Translations under genes and position numbers: made by a program
The notes under the pieces: generated by a model
The model's database searches: none
What the model saw: the letters and a program-made list of their open reading frames with translations, nothing else
What the model was told of the DNA's origin: nothing
Shown: positions 52,661-62,124 of the stretch, piece after piece
Layout of the letters: every line of letters begins with the position of its first letter
Numbering within the stretch: the first letter of the stretch is position 1
Source: Edaphobacter sp. 4G125
Lineage (GTDB): Bacteria; Acidobacteriota; Terriglobia; Terriglobales; Acidobacteriaceae
DNA: 64,000 nucleotides
Direction: 5' to 3'
Assembly: GCF_014274685.1 (NCBI RefSeq)
Contig: NZ_CP060393.1
Span: 496,001-560,000, forward strand

Positions 52661-53626
52661 TCAGTGCATATTGTTAGATGGCAGTTCTCTAAACAGAATA
52701 CGTAGTAGCTCAGAGTTCAGCACTCTCTTTGCAGCAACGAGAATACCCTCAGTACTTACCCCTTGGTCTGAACGAAGCTGCTCCTGTGAACCGGACAGCC
52801 GTATAGGATCGCGTCCCAAGCGGATAGGATAAAAGGAAACAGCGGCTCGGATAGAGGTCAGAACCTCGGCGGTCATAGTGCCCAAGCCCCCGATGCCATG
52901 CTCTTCAATCGTGATGATTGCAGCTGTCTCGCTGGCTGCTTTCGCGATTGCGTCAACGTCCAGTGGTACCAGGCTTGGCATACTCAACAATCGGACGGAG
53001 CACCCAGCACTTTTGAGCTGTCTCGCAGCCTCGACGGCGAGGCCTAATACGCCACCAGTGCTCAGGATTGTCAGATCGTGACCGTCTTGCATCTGAATTG
53101 CGCGACCGAGGTGAAAGTCTATATCTTTTTTGTGCCAAATTGTCTCCCCTGCCTTACCTAGTCGAAGATAAGCGGGACCTGGAGTAGATGCAAGGGCCGC
53201 AGTTGCGGCACGTGTTTCTATTGGATCACCGGGGGCAACGATTGCCATATTCGGCATAGCACTCATAACAGCAAGGTCTTCGACTCCATGGTGGGTATAG
53301 CCGTGGCTACCATAGGCTAATCCTCCACCAACAGCAACTACTTTCACATCCAGCTTGTGATAACAGACATCATTACGAATTTGCTCCAGGCAACGCATGA
53401 TGGGAAAGTTAGCAATGGAATATGTGAAGACGACCTTGCCCATGAGTGCAAGTCCAGCGGCGATACCGGTCATATTCTGCTCGGCAACACCTGCATTCAA
53501 ATATCGCCCCGGAAATCTTGCGCTGAACGCTTCGAGAACTGAGTAGCCGAGATCGCCACAGACCAGCCATACACGCTCATCCCGTTCAGCGATGGCAATG
53601 AGTTCTTCAATAAAGGCGGTCCTCAT
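52661..53626 (-). CDS. Transketolase, C-terminal subunit
   Basis: The 321-residue protein is the pyrimidine-binding plus C-terminal half of a ThDP enzyme. NAGVAEQNMTGIAAGLALMG holds the catalytic Glu, YSIANFPIMRCLEQIRNDVC the conserved pyrimidine part, and TIEEHGIGGLGTMTAEVLT the C-terminal domain. Its start overlaps the stop of the N-terminal subunit by four bases. Split transketolases are common in deoxysugar clusters, so here it probably acts on a nucleotide sugar rather than on pentose phosphate, as inference. Confidence 0.92.
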   Translation of the reverse strand: MRTAFIEELIAIAERDERVWLVCGDLGYSVLEAFSARFPGRYLNAGVAEQNMTGIAAGLALMGKVVFTYSIANFPIMRCLEQIRNDVCYHKLDVKVVAVGGGLAYGSHGYTHHGVEDLAVMSAMPNMAIVAPGDPIETRAATAALASTPGPAYLRLGKAGETIWHKKDIDFHLGRAIQMQDGHDLTILSTGGVLGLAVEAARQLKSAGCSVRLLSMPSLVPLDVDAIAKAASETAAIITIEEHGIGGLGTMTAEVLTSIRAAVSFYPIRLGRDPIRLSGSQEQLRSDQGVSTEGILVAAKRVLNSELLRILFRELPSNNMH

Positions 53627-54471
53627 CGTGTGGTCTCCAGCTCTTTGAGAGCGATCTCGATCTGTTCATTTGTAGGGCTCTTATAATGCCAGGCGAGTTG
53701 GTTTTCCATAAAACTTATCCCTTTACCCTTAACCGTGTGAGCGATGATGGCTGTGGGGCGGCTGTTCTCCAGGGGAAGAGAATGGAAGGTCTCGACAAGT
53801 TCCTCCATATCATGACCGTCCACTTCTTTGACACTCCAACGAAAGGCACGGAACTTATCGGCGAGCGGATCGAGATCCAATACATCTTTCACCGAACCAA
53901 AACTTTGAATTTTGTTGTAATCAATGATGACCACTAGGTTGTCGAGCTTGTGCTGTGGAGCAAATAAAATGGCTTCCCAGTTAGAGCCTTCATCCAGCTC
54001 GCCATCACTCAGTAAAACGAAGGTACGAAAGGGAAGATTTTCTCGTTTTGCAGCGAGCGCTATGCCACAGGCTACAGGAAGGCCGTGTCCTAATGAACCA
54101 GACGACAATTCTACGCCAGGAACTCCACTGGTAACATGACCAGTAAGGCGCGATCCGTTCTGGCAGTAGGAATCGAGTTCCGCTATTGGGAAGAAACCTC
54201 GTTCGGCGAGTGCGGCATATAAAATTGCTGCCCCATGGCCCTTGCTTAGAAAAAAACGATCGCGTCCTGGCGATGCAGGGAGTACTGGATCAATGCGGAG
54301 GGTGTTCCAGTAGAGGCAGGTAATCAAGTCCGCCATCGAAAGGCAGCTTCCAAGATGGGACGCTTTTGAGCGATGGATCATTTTCAATGTATGGATACGA
54401 AGAACGCGAGCACGGTCACGTAGACCCTGAATCAGACCAGCGGATTGTATAGGAACGATATTCTGGCTCAT
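53623..54471 (-). CDS. Transketolase, N-terminal (ThDP-binding) subunit
   Basis: The 282-residue protein carries the ThDP motif LSDGELDEGSNWEA followed by DNLVVIIDYNKIQ, and RSKASHLGSCLSMADLITCL at the N-terminus with the substrate His. SGSLGHGLPVACGIALAAK is the usual transketolase block. ATG 54471 was chosen over TTG 54504. With the following gene it makes a whole enzyme that would move a two-carbon ketol unit. Confidence 0.92.
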   Translation of the reverse strand: MSQNIVPIQSAGLIQGLRDRARVLRIHTLKMIHRSKASHLGSCLSMADLITCLYWNTLRIDPVLPASPGRDRFFLSKGHGAAILYAALAERGFFPIAELDSYCQNGSRLTGHVTSGVPGVELSSGSLGHGLPVACGIALAAKRENLPFRTFVLLSDGELDEGSNWEAILFAPQHKLDNLVVIIDYNKIQSFGSVKDVLDLDPLADKFRAFRWSVKEVDGHDMEELVETFHSLPLENSRPTAIIAHTVKGKGISFMENQLAWHYKSPTNEQIEIALKELETTR

Positions 54472-54514
54472 GACTATTTGTTGTGTTTCAGGCAATTCCT
54501 GCAAGCAAAGCGTT

Positions 54515-55453
54515 CTACCTGGTCTCCGAAAGTGGAATGCGTTTTCGCGTCCAGGCTATAGTTTGTGTAAGACCTTCTACGAGGCTTGTTTTGGGTTGCC
54601 AGGAAGTAGCCGCACAGAGATTGGAAATGTCGGCTTCGAGGAACATGACTTGGTCGGGGCGATAAGGAATCTCACCGAAACCGATGGAGAGGCATGGGTC
54701 GATCAAATCGCGAATCTTCTCCACGACGGTTCTTAGAGTGATCGCGCTGCCAGAGCCAAGATTGTAAATACCGCTTGTTTCTGTTTCGAGTACTGCGCAA
54801 AGGGCTTCAGCTACATCGTCCACGTAAATATAATCCCACATCTGTTCACCGAGTGTAAGCGCTGGACGGCGTCTAGCAAGAAATGCTTGGATAACGGAAG
54901 GGATCATGTGGCGCTCGTCATCTCCTGGACCGTAAGCCGAGAGCAGACGTAGCCAGACATGGCGCATTCCGCAAATCTCGGACATCTTGGCTGTGGTAAG
55001 TCCTGCAGCGAGCTTTGCTACCCCATACGCGGTTACCGGAGCTGTCGGAGTATCTTCGCGCAGGACGTGATCGACTCTTCCGTATTCAGCTTGAGAGCCT
55101 AGTCCAATCCAAATTCTGCATCCGGCTTTTTTTGCCGAGTTCCACAGTTCGAGCGTCGCGACGAGATTCGTCCGGATTTGATCCGGATCATTTCGAAACT
55201 CGGCTGTGACGCCGAACCAGGCGAGGTGAAAGACCGCGTCAAGTTTTCCTAGGTTAATTTCCTGCGGCAGGCTCTGAGTGCCAAAGTGCAACAAGTCACC
55301 GTACAAGAGGTCGAGTTGAGGAAGGTAGGGCTCCAGCAGTGTGAGGTCTGAGGAGTGTCTCACTAGGATAACGACATGGTGACCTCTTGCAAGCAGTTTC
55401 GGGACTAGTGCAGAGCCGACAAAGCCCGACGCTCCCGTTACAAGGCAACGCAT
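54515..55453 (-). CDS. NAD(P)-dependent sugar epimerase/reductase (extended SDR)
   Basis: The 312-residue protein begins MRCLVTGASGFVGSALVPKL after GGGAG. GSQAEYGRVDHVLREDTPTA and APVTAYGVAKLAAGLTTAKM with Tyr-x3-Lys follow, then YGPGDDERHMIPSVIQAFLA. It is of the CDP-abequose synthase/NAD-epimerase type that reduces or epimerises 4-keto deoxysugars. It is placed between rfbH and the transketolase genes, so it probably finishes the CDP-linked sugar. The exact product is not readable. Confidence 0.85.
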   Translation of the reverse strand: MRCLVTGASGFVGSALVPKLLARGHHVVILVRHSSDLTLLEPYLPQLDLLYGDLLHFGTQSLPQEINLGKLDAVFHLAWFGVTAEFRNDPDQIRTNLVATLELWNSAKKAGCRIWIGLGSQAEYGRVDHVLREDTPTAPVTAYGVAKLAAGLTTAKMSEICGMRHVWLRLLSAYGPGDDERHMIPSVIQAFLARRRPALTLGEQMWDYIYVDDVAEALCAVLETETSGIYNLGSGSAITLRTVVEKIRDLIDPCLSIGFGEIPYRPDQVMFLEADISNLCAATSWQPKTSLVEGLTQTIAWTRKRIPLSETR

Positions 55454-55490
55454 TATTTTGTCTCCCAGATCACTTGCGGCAAGGTCAAAG

Positions 55491-56825
55491 TTAAAGTACC
55501 CTGAACTCATTAAGCGTCACAATGAAATGCGTCATCGTCTGAGCAATGAAGTCGAGCATTGGTTTCGTTAGACCGGGGTATATCCCGATCCAGAAGACGC
55601 GGTTCATTACAAAGTCGGTATTGGTAAGTGTTCCGACTACCCGGTACTCGTATCCTTTGTAGGCCGGCTGACGCAACAGGTTTCCTGCAAATAATAGCCT
55701 CGTGCCGATCTTGTGGGCCTCCAGCGCTCCAGTCAGCTGGTCCCGGGTAAAGGGAGCTTCTTCCTTGATACCGATGGGGAATCCAAACCAACTCGGATCT
55801 GAATTTTCACTGGCAGCCGGAAGCATGAGAAACTCCTCCAGAGGTTTCAGCGCGGCTTTCAGATAGGCGAAGTTTTCTTTGCGACGCTCGATGAAGTGAG
55901 GCAGCTTGGCGATTTGTGAGACACCCAGAGCTGCCTGCATATCCGTGGCTTTTAGATTGTAGCCAATATGAGAGTATGTGTATTTATGGTCGTATCCACA
56001 AGGTAATGCACCAAGTTGCCAATCGAACCGCTTTCCGCAGGTATTGTCTACTCCAGGCTCACACCAGCAGTCCCGTCCCCAATCGCGAAATGAGTCGATC
56101 AATACTTGCAAAAGGGGTTTGTTGGTCAACACTGCTCCACCCTCACCCATCGTGATGTGATGGGCTGGATAAAAGCTAACAGTGGCAATATCACCGAAGG
56201 TTCCCACGCTCTGGCCTCTGTAGGTTGATCCCAAGGCATCGCAGCAGTCTTCGATGAGCCACAGGTTATATTTATTGCAGAACGCGGTAATCGCATCGAG
56301 GTTGAAGACATTGCCAAGGGTATGAGCGATCATCACTGCTTTGGTCTTTGGGCTGTGCGCCTCTTCTAATCGGGTTACATCGATCTCGAGAGTTGGTAGT
56401 GTTACATCGAGAAAAACCGGGATCAGACGATTTTGCAGAATAGGATTGACCGTGGTCGGAAAGCCAGCGGCAACCGTGATTACCTCATCGCCGGGTTTCA
56501 GCCGTCGATCCCCAAGTTTCGGTGAGGTGAGCGCGCTTAGTGCCACCAGATTTGCAGAAGATCCGGAGTTCACGAGCGAGGCAAACCGGACCCCGAAAAA
56601 GCGTGCCAGCTTACGTTCGAAGTCCTTGGCGAATCGACCGGTTGTAAACCATCCGTCCAGCGCAGAGTCGACGACCGAACAAATGTCGTCCGGTCCAATC
56701 ACCTTCCCTGATACGGGTACTACCGATGAGCCCGGGACAAAATCTTTCTGCGGAAACATCTCCGCGTGAAATTGTGCAGTTAATTCGAGAATCTGTTTTC
56801 GCAGCGCTGTTGCTTTTTCAATCAT
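55491..56825 (-). CDS. rfbH: CDP-4-keto-6-deoxy-D-glucose 3-dehydrase (E1)
   Basis: The 444-residue enzyme is a PLP/PMP and [2Fe-2S] dehydrase that removes the 3-hydroxyl from CDP-4-keto-6-deoxyglucose. In the aminotransferase fold the usual PLP-lysine site reads [14 protein letters not shown], so His replaces Lys as in E1. The cluster pattern is complete: a Cys in IEDCCDALG, then 57 residues, then [12 protein letters not shown], which fits Cys-x57-Cys-x-Cys-x7-Cys. It needs an electron donor (E3 reductase) that is not in this window. It is divergent from rfbF. Confidence 0.96.
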   Translation of the reverse strand: MIEKATALRKQILELTAQFHAEMFPQKDFVPGSSVVPVSGKVIGPDDICSVVDSALDGWFTTGRFAKDFERKLARFFGVRFASLVNSGSSANLVALSALTSPKLGDRRLKPGDEVITVAAGFPTTVNPILQNRLIPVFLDVTLPTLEIDVTRLEEAHSPKTKAVMIAHTLGNVFNLDAITAFCNKYNLWLIEDCCDALGSTYRGQSVGTFGDIATVSFYPAHHITMGEGGAVLTNKPLLQVLIDSFRDWGRDCWCEPGVDNTCGKRFDWQLGALPCGYDHKYTYSHIGYNLKATDMQAALGVSQIAKLPHFIERRKENFAYLKAALKPLEEFLMLPAASENSDPSWFGFPIGIKEEAPFTRDQLTGALEAHKIGTRLLFAGNLLRQPAYKGYEYRVVGTLTNTDFVMNRVFWIGIYPGLTKPMLDFIAQTMTHFIVTLNEFRVL

Positions 56826-56952
56826 AACTGAAATTAAGACTATACCTAGCGATGCTTTCTCGGACAGCTTTTGAAGGAGTCAGAGGACTTACGGATATCT
56901 CATAAACAAGCGAGTATGATATCTCACAGAGATTAAATCCGAGGCAGAGTAA

Positions 56953-57723
56953 ATGAAAGCGGTTATCCTTGCCGGCGGTCTCGGCACCCGTATCAGTGAA
57001 GAGACGTCGGTTCGTCCCAAGCCGATGGTTGAGATCGGCGGACTCCCTATCCTGTGGCATATCCTCAAACTGTACTCGACTCATGGGATCAATGATTTCA
57101 TCATTTGCTGCGGCTACAAGGGCTATGTGATCAAGGAGTATTTTGCTAACTACTTCCTGCACACTTCGAACGTGACCTTCGATATGAAGGACAATAAGAT
57201 GACGGTTCATGGCTCCTTGGCTGAGCCATGGCGTGTCACACTGGTTGATACGGGGGATGCAACAGGAACAGGTGGGCGATTGAAGCGTATTGCGCCCTAC
57301 GTGGGAGGCGAAGACGCCTTCTGCATGACCTATGGCGATGGGGTCTCCGACGTTGATATTGCGACCTCTATCTCGTTTCATCGCTCTCACGGTAAGATCG
57401 CTACACTTACGAGCATCCAGCCAGTAGCCCGGTTCGGCTCTCTAGGTTTTGTCGGCACCGAAGTGCACTCTTTTCACGAGAAGCTAGGGGATGAGGGTGG
57501 TTGGGTTAATGGCGGTTTCTTCGTCCTGTCGCCCAAGGTTTTTTCCTACATCACTGATGACAGGCAAATGTTCGAGCGAGAACCGATCGAGTCGTTAGTT
57601 GCCGATAGGGAGGTCCACGCTTTCTTCCATCGGGGTTTCTGGCAGCCTATGGATACAGTTCGCGATAAACAATACCTCGAAGAGCTATGGAGCTCCGGGA
57701 AGGCGCCGTGGAAGACTTGGTGA
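56953..57723 (+). CDS. rfbF: Glucose-1-phosphate cytidylyltransferase
   Basis: The 256-residue protein has the nucleotidyltransferase start MKAVILAGGLGTRISEETSV with RPKPMVEIGGLPILWHILKL, then YGDGVSDVDI and FWQPMDTVRDKQYLEEL. It makes CDP-glucose from CTP and glucose-1-phosphate. Its stop overlaps the rfbG GTG start. It is divergent from rfbH, with about 127 bases between the starts. Confidence 0.96.
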   Translation: MKAVILAGGLGTRISEETSVRPKPMVEIGGLPILWHILKLYSTHGINDFIICCGYKGYVIKEYFANYFLHTSNVTFDMKDNKMTVHGSLAEPWRVTLVDTGDATGTGGRLKRIAPYVGGEDAFCMTYGDGVSDVDIATSISFHRSHGKIATLTSIQPVARFGSLGFVGTEVHSFHEKLGDEGGWVNGGFFVLSPKVFSYITDDRQMFEREPIESLVADREVHAFFHRGFWQPMDTVRDKQYLEELWSSGKAPWKTW

Positions 57724-58883
57724 ACGATAATAATGTGTTTCTACATCGCGAGCAGCGCCCAGCAGACAAGCCGGATCTAAATTCCGCATGGCGTGGGCGA
57801 CGCGTGTTTCTCACTGGCCATACTGGATTCAAGGGTGGATGGCTAGGCCTGTGGCTGGCGCGGCTCGGTGCGAATGTCCGAGGCTATGCGCTGGAACCCA
57901 GCACGGAAACGAACCTCTTTACGGTAGCCAGAGTCAGCTCTGTGGTCGAGGACGTTCGAGGCGATATTCGTGATGCTGCAAAGCTTGATGCGGCTATGCG
58001 CGAGTTCGCTCCTGACGTTGTCTTCCACCTCGCCGCCCAACCCCTTGTTCGTTATTCCTACGAAGATCCCATCGGCACTTTCGAAACCAACGTCATCGGG
58101 ACGGCCCGTGTGCTGGATAGTGTTCGTCGCACGTCGAGCGTTCGTGCGGTCGTGTCCGTGACAACTGATAAATGCTATGAAAATAAGGAATGGGTGTGGT
58201 CCTACCGTGAAACCGACCCGTTGGGAGGATACGATCCCTACAGCAGCAGTAAAGCTTGCGCAGAGATTGTCAGCGCAGCCTATAGGCAGTCGTATTTTCC
58301 CACCGGTAGGCTAGGAAAGCCACATGGTCATCAAGTAGCTATTGCGACTGCTCGCGCTGGTAATGTTATTGGCGGAGGCGACTGGTCTCCCGACCGTCTT
58401 ATCCCCGATCTGGTTAACGGATTCATCTCAGGTAAACCAGCCCTGATCCGCAGTCCGCATTCTATTCGTCCATGGCAACACGTTCTCGAGCCACTTCATG
58501 GCTATATCTGTCTCGCGGAGCAACTGCTAACAGGTGATCCGCAATACGCGACGGCTTACAACTTCGGTCCAATCGAAGACGATGCCCGGCCTGTCTCTTG
58601 GATAGCGGAGCGGATGGCAGGATTATGGGGAGGAGGCGCATCTTGGGTATTGGACGAGGAACCGAGCCCGCATGAAGCTGGATATCTAAAATTAGACGCC
58701 AGTCGCGCACGCGCAGAACTGGGTTGGGTTCCTCTCCTTCGCCTCGATGGCGCGCTTGATTTTCTTGTGCAGTGGTATCGAGCATGGCAGTCTGGAGCGG
58801 ATATGCACAACTTTACCTTGGGCCAGATCGAAAACTATATGCCTCTTCTAGCTGGGGCTCCTGGAACCTCTTGGATCGTATGA
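57720..58883 (+). CDS. rfbG: CDP-glucose 4,6-dehydratase
   Basis: The 387-residue enzyme makes CDP-4-keto-6-deoxyglucose. VFLTGHTGFKGGWLGLWLAR is the NAD site, VSVTTDKCYENKEW the dehydratase part and YDPYSSSKACAEIVSAAYRQ the Tyr-x3-Lys. The start GTG 57720 overlaps the rfbF stop (GTGA); the longer ATG 57687 start would overlap rfbF more. Its product is the RfbH substrate. Confidence 0.95.
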   Translation: MNDNNVFLHREQRPADKPDLNSAWRGRRVFLTGHTGFKGGWLGLWLARLGANVRGYALEPSTETNLFTVARVSSVVEDVRGDIRDAAKLDAAMREFAPDVVFHLAAQPLVRYSYEDPIGTFETNVIGTARVLDSVRRTSSVRAVVSVTTDKCYENKEWVWSYRETDPLGGYDPYSSSKACAEIVSAAYRQSYFPTGRLGKPHGHQVAIATARAGNVIGGGDWSPDRLIPDLVNGFISGKPALIRSPHSIRPWQHVLEPLHGYICLAEQLLTGDPQYATAYNFGPIEDDARPVSWIAERMAGLWGGGASWVLDEEPSPHEAGYLKLDASRARAELGWVPLLRLDGALDFLVQWYRAWQSGADMHNFTLGQIENYMPLLAGAPGTSWIV

Positions 58884-58980
58884 GAGGGTTGCTGGATATC
58901 GGCTGGGCAGTATGGAGCTTTGTTGGGCTTGTTGAACCGGCAATGGAGCAGGAAAGTAACTTATGAACTTTATCCAGTAA

Positions 58981-61599
58981 CTATTTCTGGATCGAGAAGT
59001 TAGGGTTCCATGTGAGCTGAAACCAGCCACTGGTGTTGTGCTGTGAACCCGCCATATACGATGGGATAAGAAACCGTTCGTGTTGCAGGAAAAGCTGAGC
59101 TGTCCAATGGCGATTGATAGCTAAGGAACCATTAATAAAACCATCTGTAATGGTTCCTCCTGCTGGCAGAAAGCCATTTGCAATTTTGTTCTGACGATAT
59201 CCTGCCTCAACTCGGGTTCTGGAAGAGAACCAATAACCGCTGCGAGCCTCAATAGCGCGACCATCTCGTCCCACCGCATTTCCCAGTAGAAAGCCTTTGT
59301 TAGTATTGCTATCGAGATACTGGTTATTCATAAAGAAATGCTGCCCTCCAAAGTCACGAACGAGCCCTTGAGAGCTAGCTGCTTCGACGCGTAAATCCAC
59401 GTGTGGAAGCCATGGAAGCCTCGCAAAATAAATTCCAGGATTCCAAGCGGCACGCCGGGGTGCGGAGATGGGGTTGGGATCGTCGTCAGAGTAAGCATCG
59501 GCGTACAGAGTGACGATTTTGCCTAGAAATGGCGGTTTGTATCGGAAGTCAAAGTTGCTCTTGCGGTCACCGGGATCCAGACGGTCTCCATAGGGAGCAG
59601 CTCCATTGCCAACATAGCTTCCTGTTGAGTTGAAGCTAAAGATGTTGTCTTTAAAACTGTGGAAGGTAATGGGATGTCCGACCCCCCAGAAAACGGACCA
59701 GCGAGTGAAACTCATTTCCAAGTTGTCGCCAAAATTAAACGATACTTTTTGGCCGTTGTACCAGGGCCGTGCAGGATAAGAGTGACCGGAGAGTTTGCCA
59801 AGAACAATATCAAATCGATAGGTTCCCCATGATGGGACGAGAGGAAGCGGGTGTGGGCGCGCGGCGACAAAACGCAAGCTGTAAGTTGGTTCTGAGTTAT
59901 TTGAGAAGGAAAGTGGGCCCATTGTTGTTGGCCCCCAATACAATTGTTGTTTCCCGAAAGAGAGTGCGTTACCGGAAAAGGCGTAGCCTGCATACATCTC
60001 AATGGGGCGCTGTCGTTCATAGGCAGCCCTTGCAACTGGAGGCTGAATGTAGGGATCGTCGCTTTGGATGCGATCCAATTGGTTGATCAAAGCTGTTCTT
60101 TCCGCAGATTGCTCCGAAACTCCAGGGCTATGTTGGTACTCCTCGCGGGTGTAGAAGAAGAGGCGGCCGTAGTGGGCACGGATTGAGAAACCAGCAATGG
60201 CATTTGAGCCGCGACCCTGCGGACGGCCAAAGTCGTTCCACCAGGTCTGGCCGAAGTGAAAGCTATCATTGAGCGCGGGGCCGGCGATCGTTCCATAGCG
60301 TGCGTAAACGGATTCAAGTGCGACTTCCTGGTAGGAAGTCGATTCGTTTGCGAGTTCGCGGTCGAGGTCGGTCATCAATCGCTGAGCTTCTGCAACAAGC
60401 CTCGGACTTGAGCTGTCGATACGGTCGGAGATCTCCTGGGCTTGGCGTAGCTGTCGGAGGCACTCCTGTCGCGTCCAGGGGCGGATGGCTGCGTTCTGCG
60501 TCGGGATTAGGCCGAGAGCGGCGAGTCGCTCGAGCGCGGGGTAGATCCAGCTGTCCATCGGCACGTTGGTGGAGCCGATGGTGTCTGGATCTGCATCGAA
60601 GAGCGCTGGAGGCCGGTGCTGGATGGGGTCAGGAGGCAGGCCGAACTGTGGTGGTGGTGGTGGAGTGGGAAGAGAAAGCGGGGTAGAGCCTGGTTGCGGA
60701 TTGATGTGAGCGACGTAGTTCTTCGGCAGCGGCGGGGAATCGTAGGGATTGAGGTTGTAGTTATGGTGCGCTTTATAGACGTACTGGCCGATCAACCAGC
60801 CTGCTACGCTGCCGACGAGAACGTCGGAGGGAAAGTGCTGCTCGGCGAGAACACGGCTGACACTGACAGTGCTTGCCAGACCGTACACCGCGGTTCGCGA
60901 TAACCAGCCGGGGTATTCAGAGCCGAGAACTGAGGCCATGGACCAGGCCATGACCGCATGGTTCGAAGGGAAGGAGCCGTCGTTCCAGGCGGAGCTGAAG
61001 AACTTGCCCTGCGCATTGTTGGTCAGCGGACGATCGCGGCGGAAGGTGAATTTCAGGACTTCGCTAACGGCGAGTGAGTTGGCAAGAGCCTCTCCAGTGA
61101 GGAGTGCTGTCTCATGAGCCTGTGGAGCGTGGTTGAAGAGGCTCCATAGATACATGGAAGCGGGCGCGGCGGCTATGCCGACAAGCGCTCCGTTGGAGAG
61201 CGTGTCGGCTTTGTTCCGTGAATCGTCGTTCATGTCGATCAGGTGCGTCATGGTGTGGTGATCGCTTCCCATCAACATTCCGGTGGCGGCCCCGAAGGGG
61301 GCAAGCCAGATTCCATCGCTGGGTTTGAGGCGTAGCGGGCTGGTCCAGATGGCTTTCTGATCGTTCAGCAGGCGCTTGGGCGTTCCGGCGAGAGTAATGT
61401 CTTCGGGCTCGGTGGAGCGGGAGTTCGGATGAATCTCGCTCGGGAGCGGAGGGTTCTGCGGTTGGGGCGCGTCGGGAAGCTCGGAAGAACCGAAGGCGGC
61501 GTGAGGTGCGGCGTTCTGAGAGAGGCAGGGTTGAAGGGGGAGTGCAAGGAAAACTGCAGACAACAACGGCGGCCAGAGCTTCTTCAGGGTCACATCCAT
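58981..61599 (-). CDS. PAP2 phosphatase fused to capsule-assembly (Wzi) domain
   Basis: The 872-residue protein starts MDVTLKKLWPPLLSAVFLAL, a signal peptide. A PAP2 acid phosphatase domain follows (about 130-300) with KFTFRRDRP, FPSNH (Ser-Asn-His for the usual Ser-Gly-His) and SRVLAEQHFPSD. A Pro-rich linker leads to a long C-terminal domain of the capsule assembly Wzi type, an outer-membrane barrel with aromatic strands (WFSSRTRVEAGYRQNKIANG). Wzi anchors capsule at the surface. The fusion could couple recycling of the lipid carrier with capsule attachment, as inference. Longer starts up to 61848 are possible. Confidence 0.88.
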   Translation of the reverse strand: MDVTLKKLWPPLLSAVFLALPLQPCLSQNAAPHAAFGSSELPDAPQPQNPPLPSEIHPNSRSTEPEDITLAGTPKRLLNDQKAIWTSPLRLKPSDGIWLAPFGAATGMLMGSDHHTMTHLIDMNDDSRNKADTLSNGALVGIAAAPASMYLWSLFNHAPQAHETALLTGEALANSLAVSEVLKFTFRRDRPLTNNAQGKFFSSAWNDGSFPSNHAVMAWSMASVLGSEYPGWLSRTAVYGLASTVSVSRVLAEQHFPSDVLVGSVAGWLIGQYVYKAHHNYNLNPYDSPPLPKNYVAHINPQPGSTPLSLPTPPPPPQFGLPPDPIQHRPPALFDADPDTIGSTNVPMDSWIYPALERLAALGLIPTQNAAIRPWTRQECLRQLRQAQEISDRIDSSSPRLVAEAQRLMTDLDRELANESTSYQEVALESVYARYGTIAGPALNDSFHFGQTWWNDFGRPQGRGSNAIAGFSIRAHYGRLFFYTREEYQHSPGVSEQSAERTALINQLDRIQSDDPYIQPPVARAAYERQRPIEMYAGYAFSGNALSFGKQQLYWGPTTMGPLSFSNNSEPTYSLRFVAARPHPLPLVPSWGTYRFDIVLGKLSGHSYPARPWYNGQKVSFNFGDNLEMSFTRWSVFWGVGHPITFHSFKDNIFSFNSTGSYVGNGAAPYGDRLDPGDRKSNFDFRYKPPFLGKIVTLYADAYSDDDPNPISAPRRAAWNPGIYFARLPWLPHVDLRVEAASSQGLVRDFGGQHFFMNNQYLDSNTNKGFLLGNAVGRDGRAIEARSGYWFSSRTRVEAGYRQNKIANGFLPAGGTITDGFINGSLAINRHWTAQLFLQHERFLIPSYMAGSQHNTSGWFQLTWNPNFSIQK

Positions 61600-61689
61600 G
61601 GCAGTGATTTGGAGGTTGCTGAAATCACGCGACCCCTGAGAGGAGGCTACCATAGCCGGGCCAGTCGGATGGGTGCCTGAGACGGTTCG

Positions 61690-61760
61690 CTCTGGGGTAC
61701 CCCTCCCCCCAGCATTTTGATGCAAAATCTTGGATTCAAATAGTTTAGATTCGGACCTCT
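61690..61760 (+). repeat. Possible acidobacterial intergenic repeat (GGGTACCCC-type)
   Basis: It has a GGGGTACCCC palindrome and a C-run, then TTTTGATGCAAAATCTTGG and ATTCAAATAG. I recall similar blocks between genes of Terriglobia, but no second copy is in the window to prove it. Confidence 0.3.
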
Positions 61761-61953
61761 GTGAAGCGACACCCGGCATGACCGGGCTCCCCCTCACGCT
61801 TTGGAGCTGCTTTAAAGCGATGGCAATTTCCGTTGGTGTTTCTTTCAACCTGTTTTAAGTATAGAGAATGGACAGGGGTGATCCTGCAAATGCAAGTTAT
61901 TGATTCCTAACGCGTTGACAGATTTGTTGCTTGACAGCGCAAAAGAGGCTCTT

Positions 61954-61969
61954 TGGAACAGGTGTTCCA
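61954..61969. promoter_or_regulatory. Inverted repeat TGGAACA-GG-TGTTCCA, operator candidate
   Basis: Perfect 7-base arms with a two-base centre lie about 155 bases upstream of the receptor ATG, shortly after a TTGACA hexamer (61931-61936). It could bind a dimeric repressor. Confidence 0.4.
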
Positions 61970-62124
61970 CAATCACTCAGAATTTATAGATCGAAGAGAG
62001 CATGAATCGTAATAAAAAGAAATAAATGCTTGTCAAACGAATCAGAAAGAGTCAATATAGCAAACCATCAACCAGTAATGAGTTGAACATACGCCCTAAA
62101 AAGCACATTAGGAGGTCTCCCCCT

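Larger units (their letters stand above)
61600..62124. other. Divergent intergenic region before the third TonB receptor
   Basis: About 525 bases separate the PAP2-Wzi gene from the receptor. The left part (61690-61760) has a C-rich block followed by TTTTGATGCAAAATCTTGG and may be an intergenic repeat. The right part is AT-rich and carries the operator candidate at 61954. Confidence 0.4.

Noticed and set aside
61600..61848. N-terminal extension of the PAP2-Wzi protein up to TTG 61848
   Set aside because: The extension has no signal peptide or conserved look and covers a probable intergenic repeat; the signal peptide begins at 61599.
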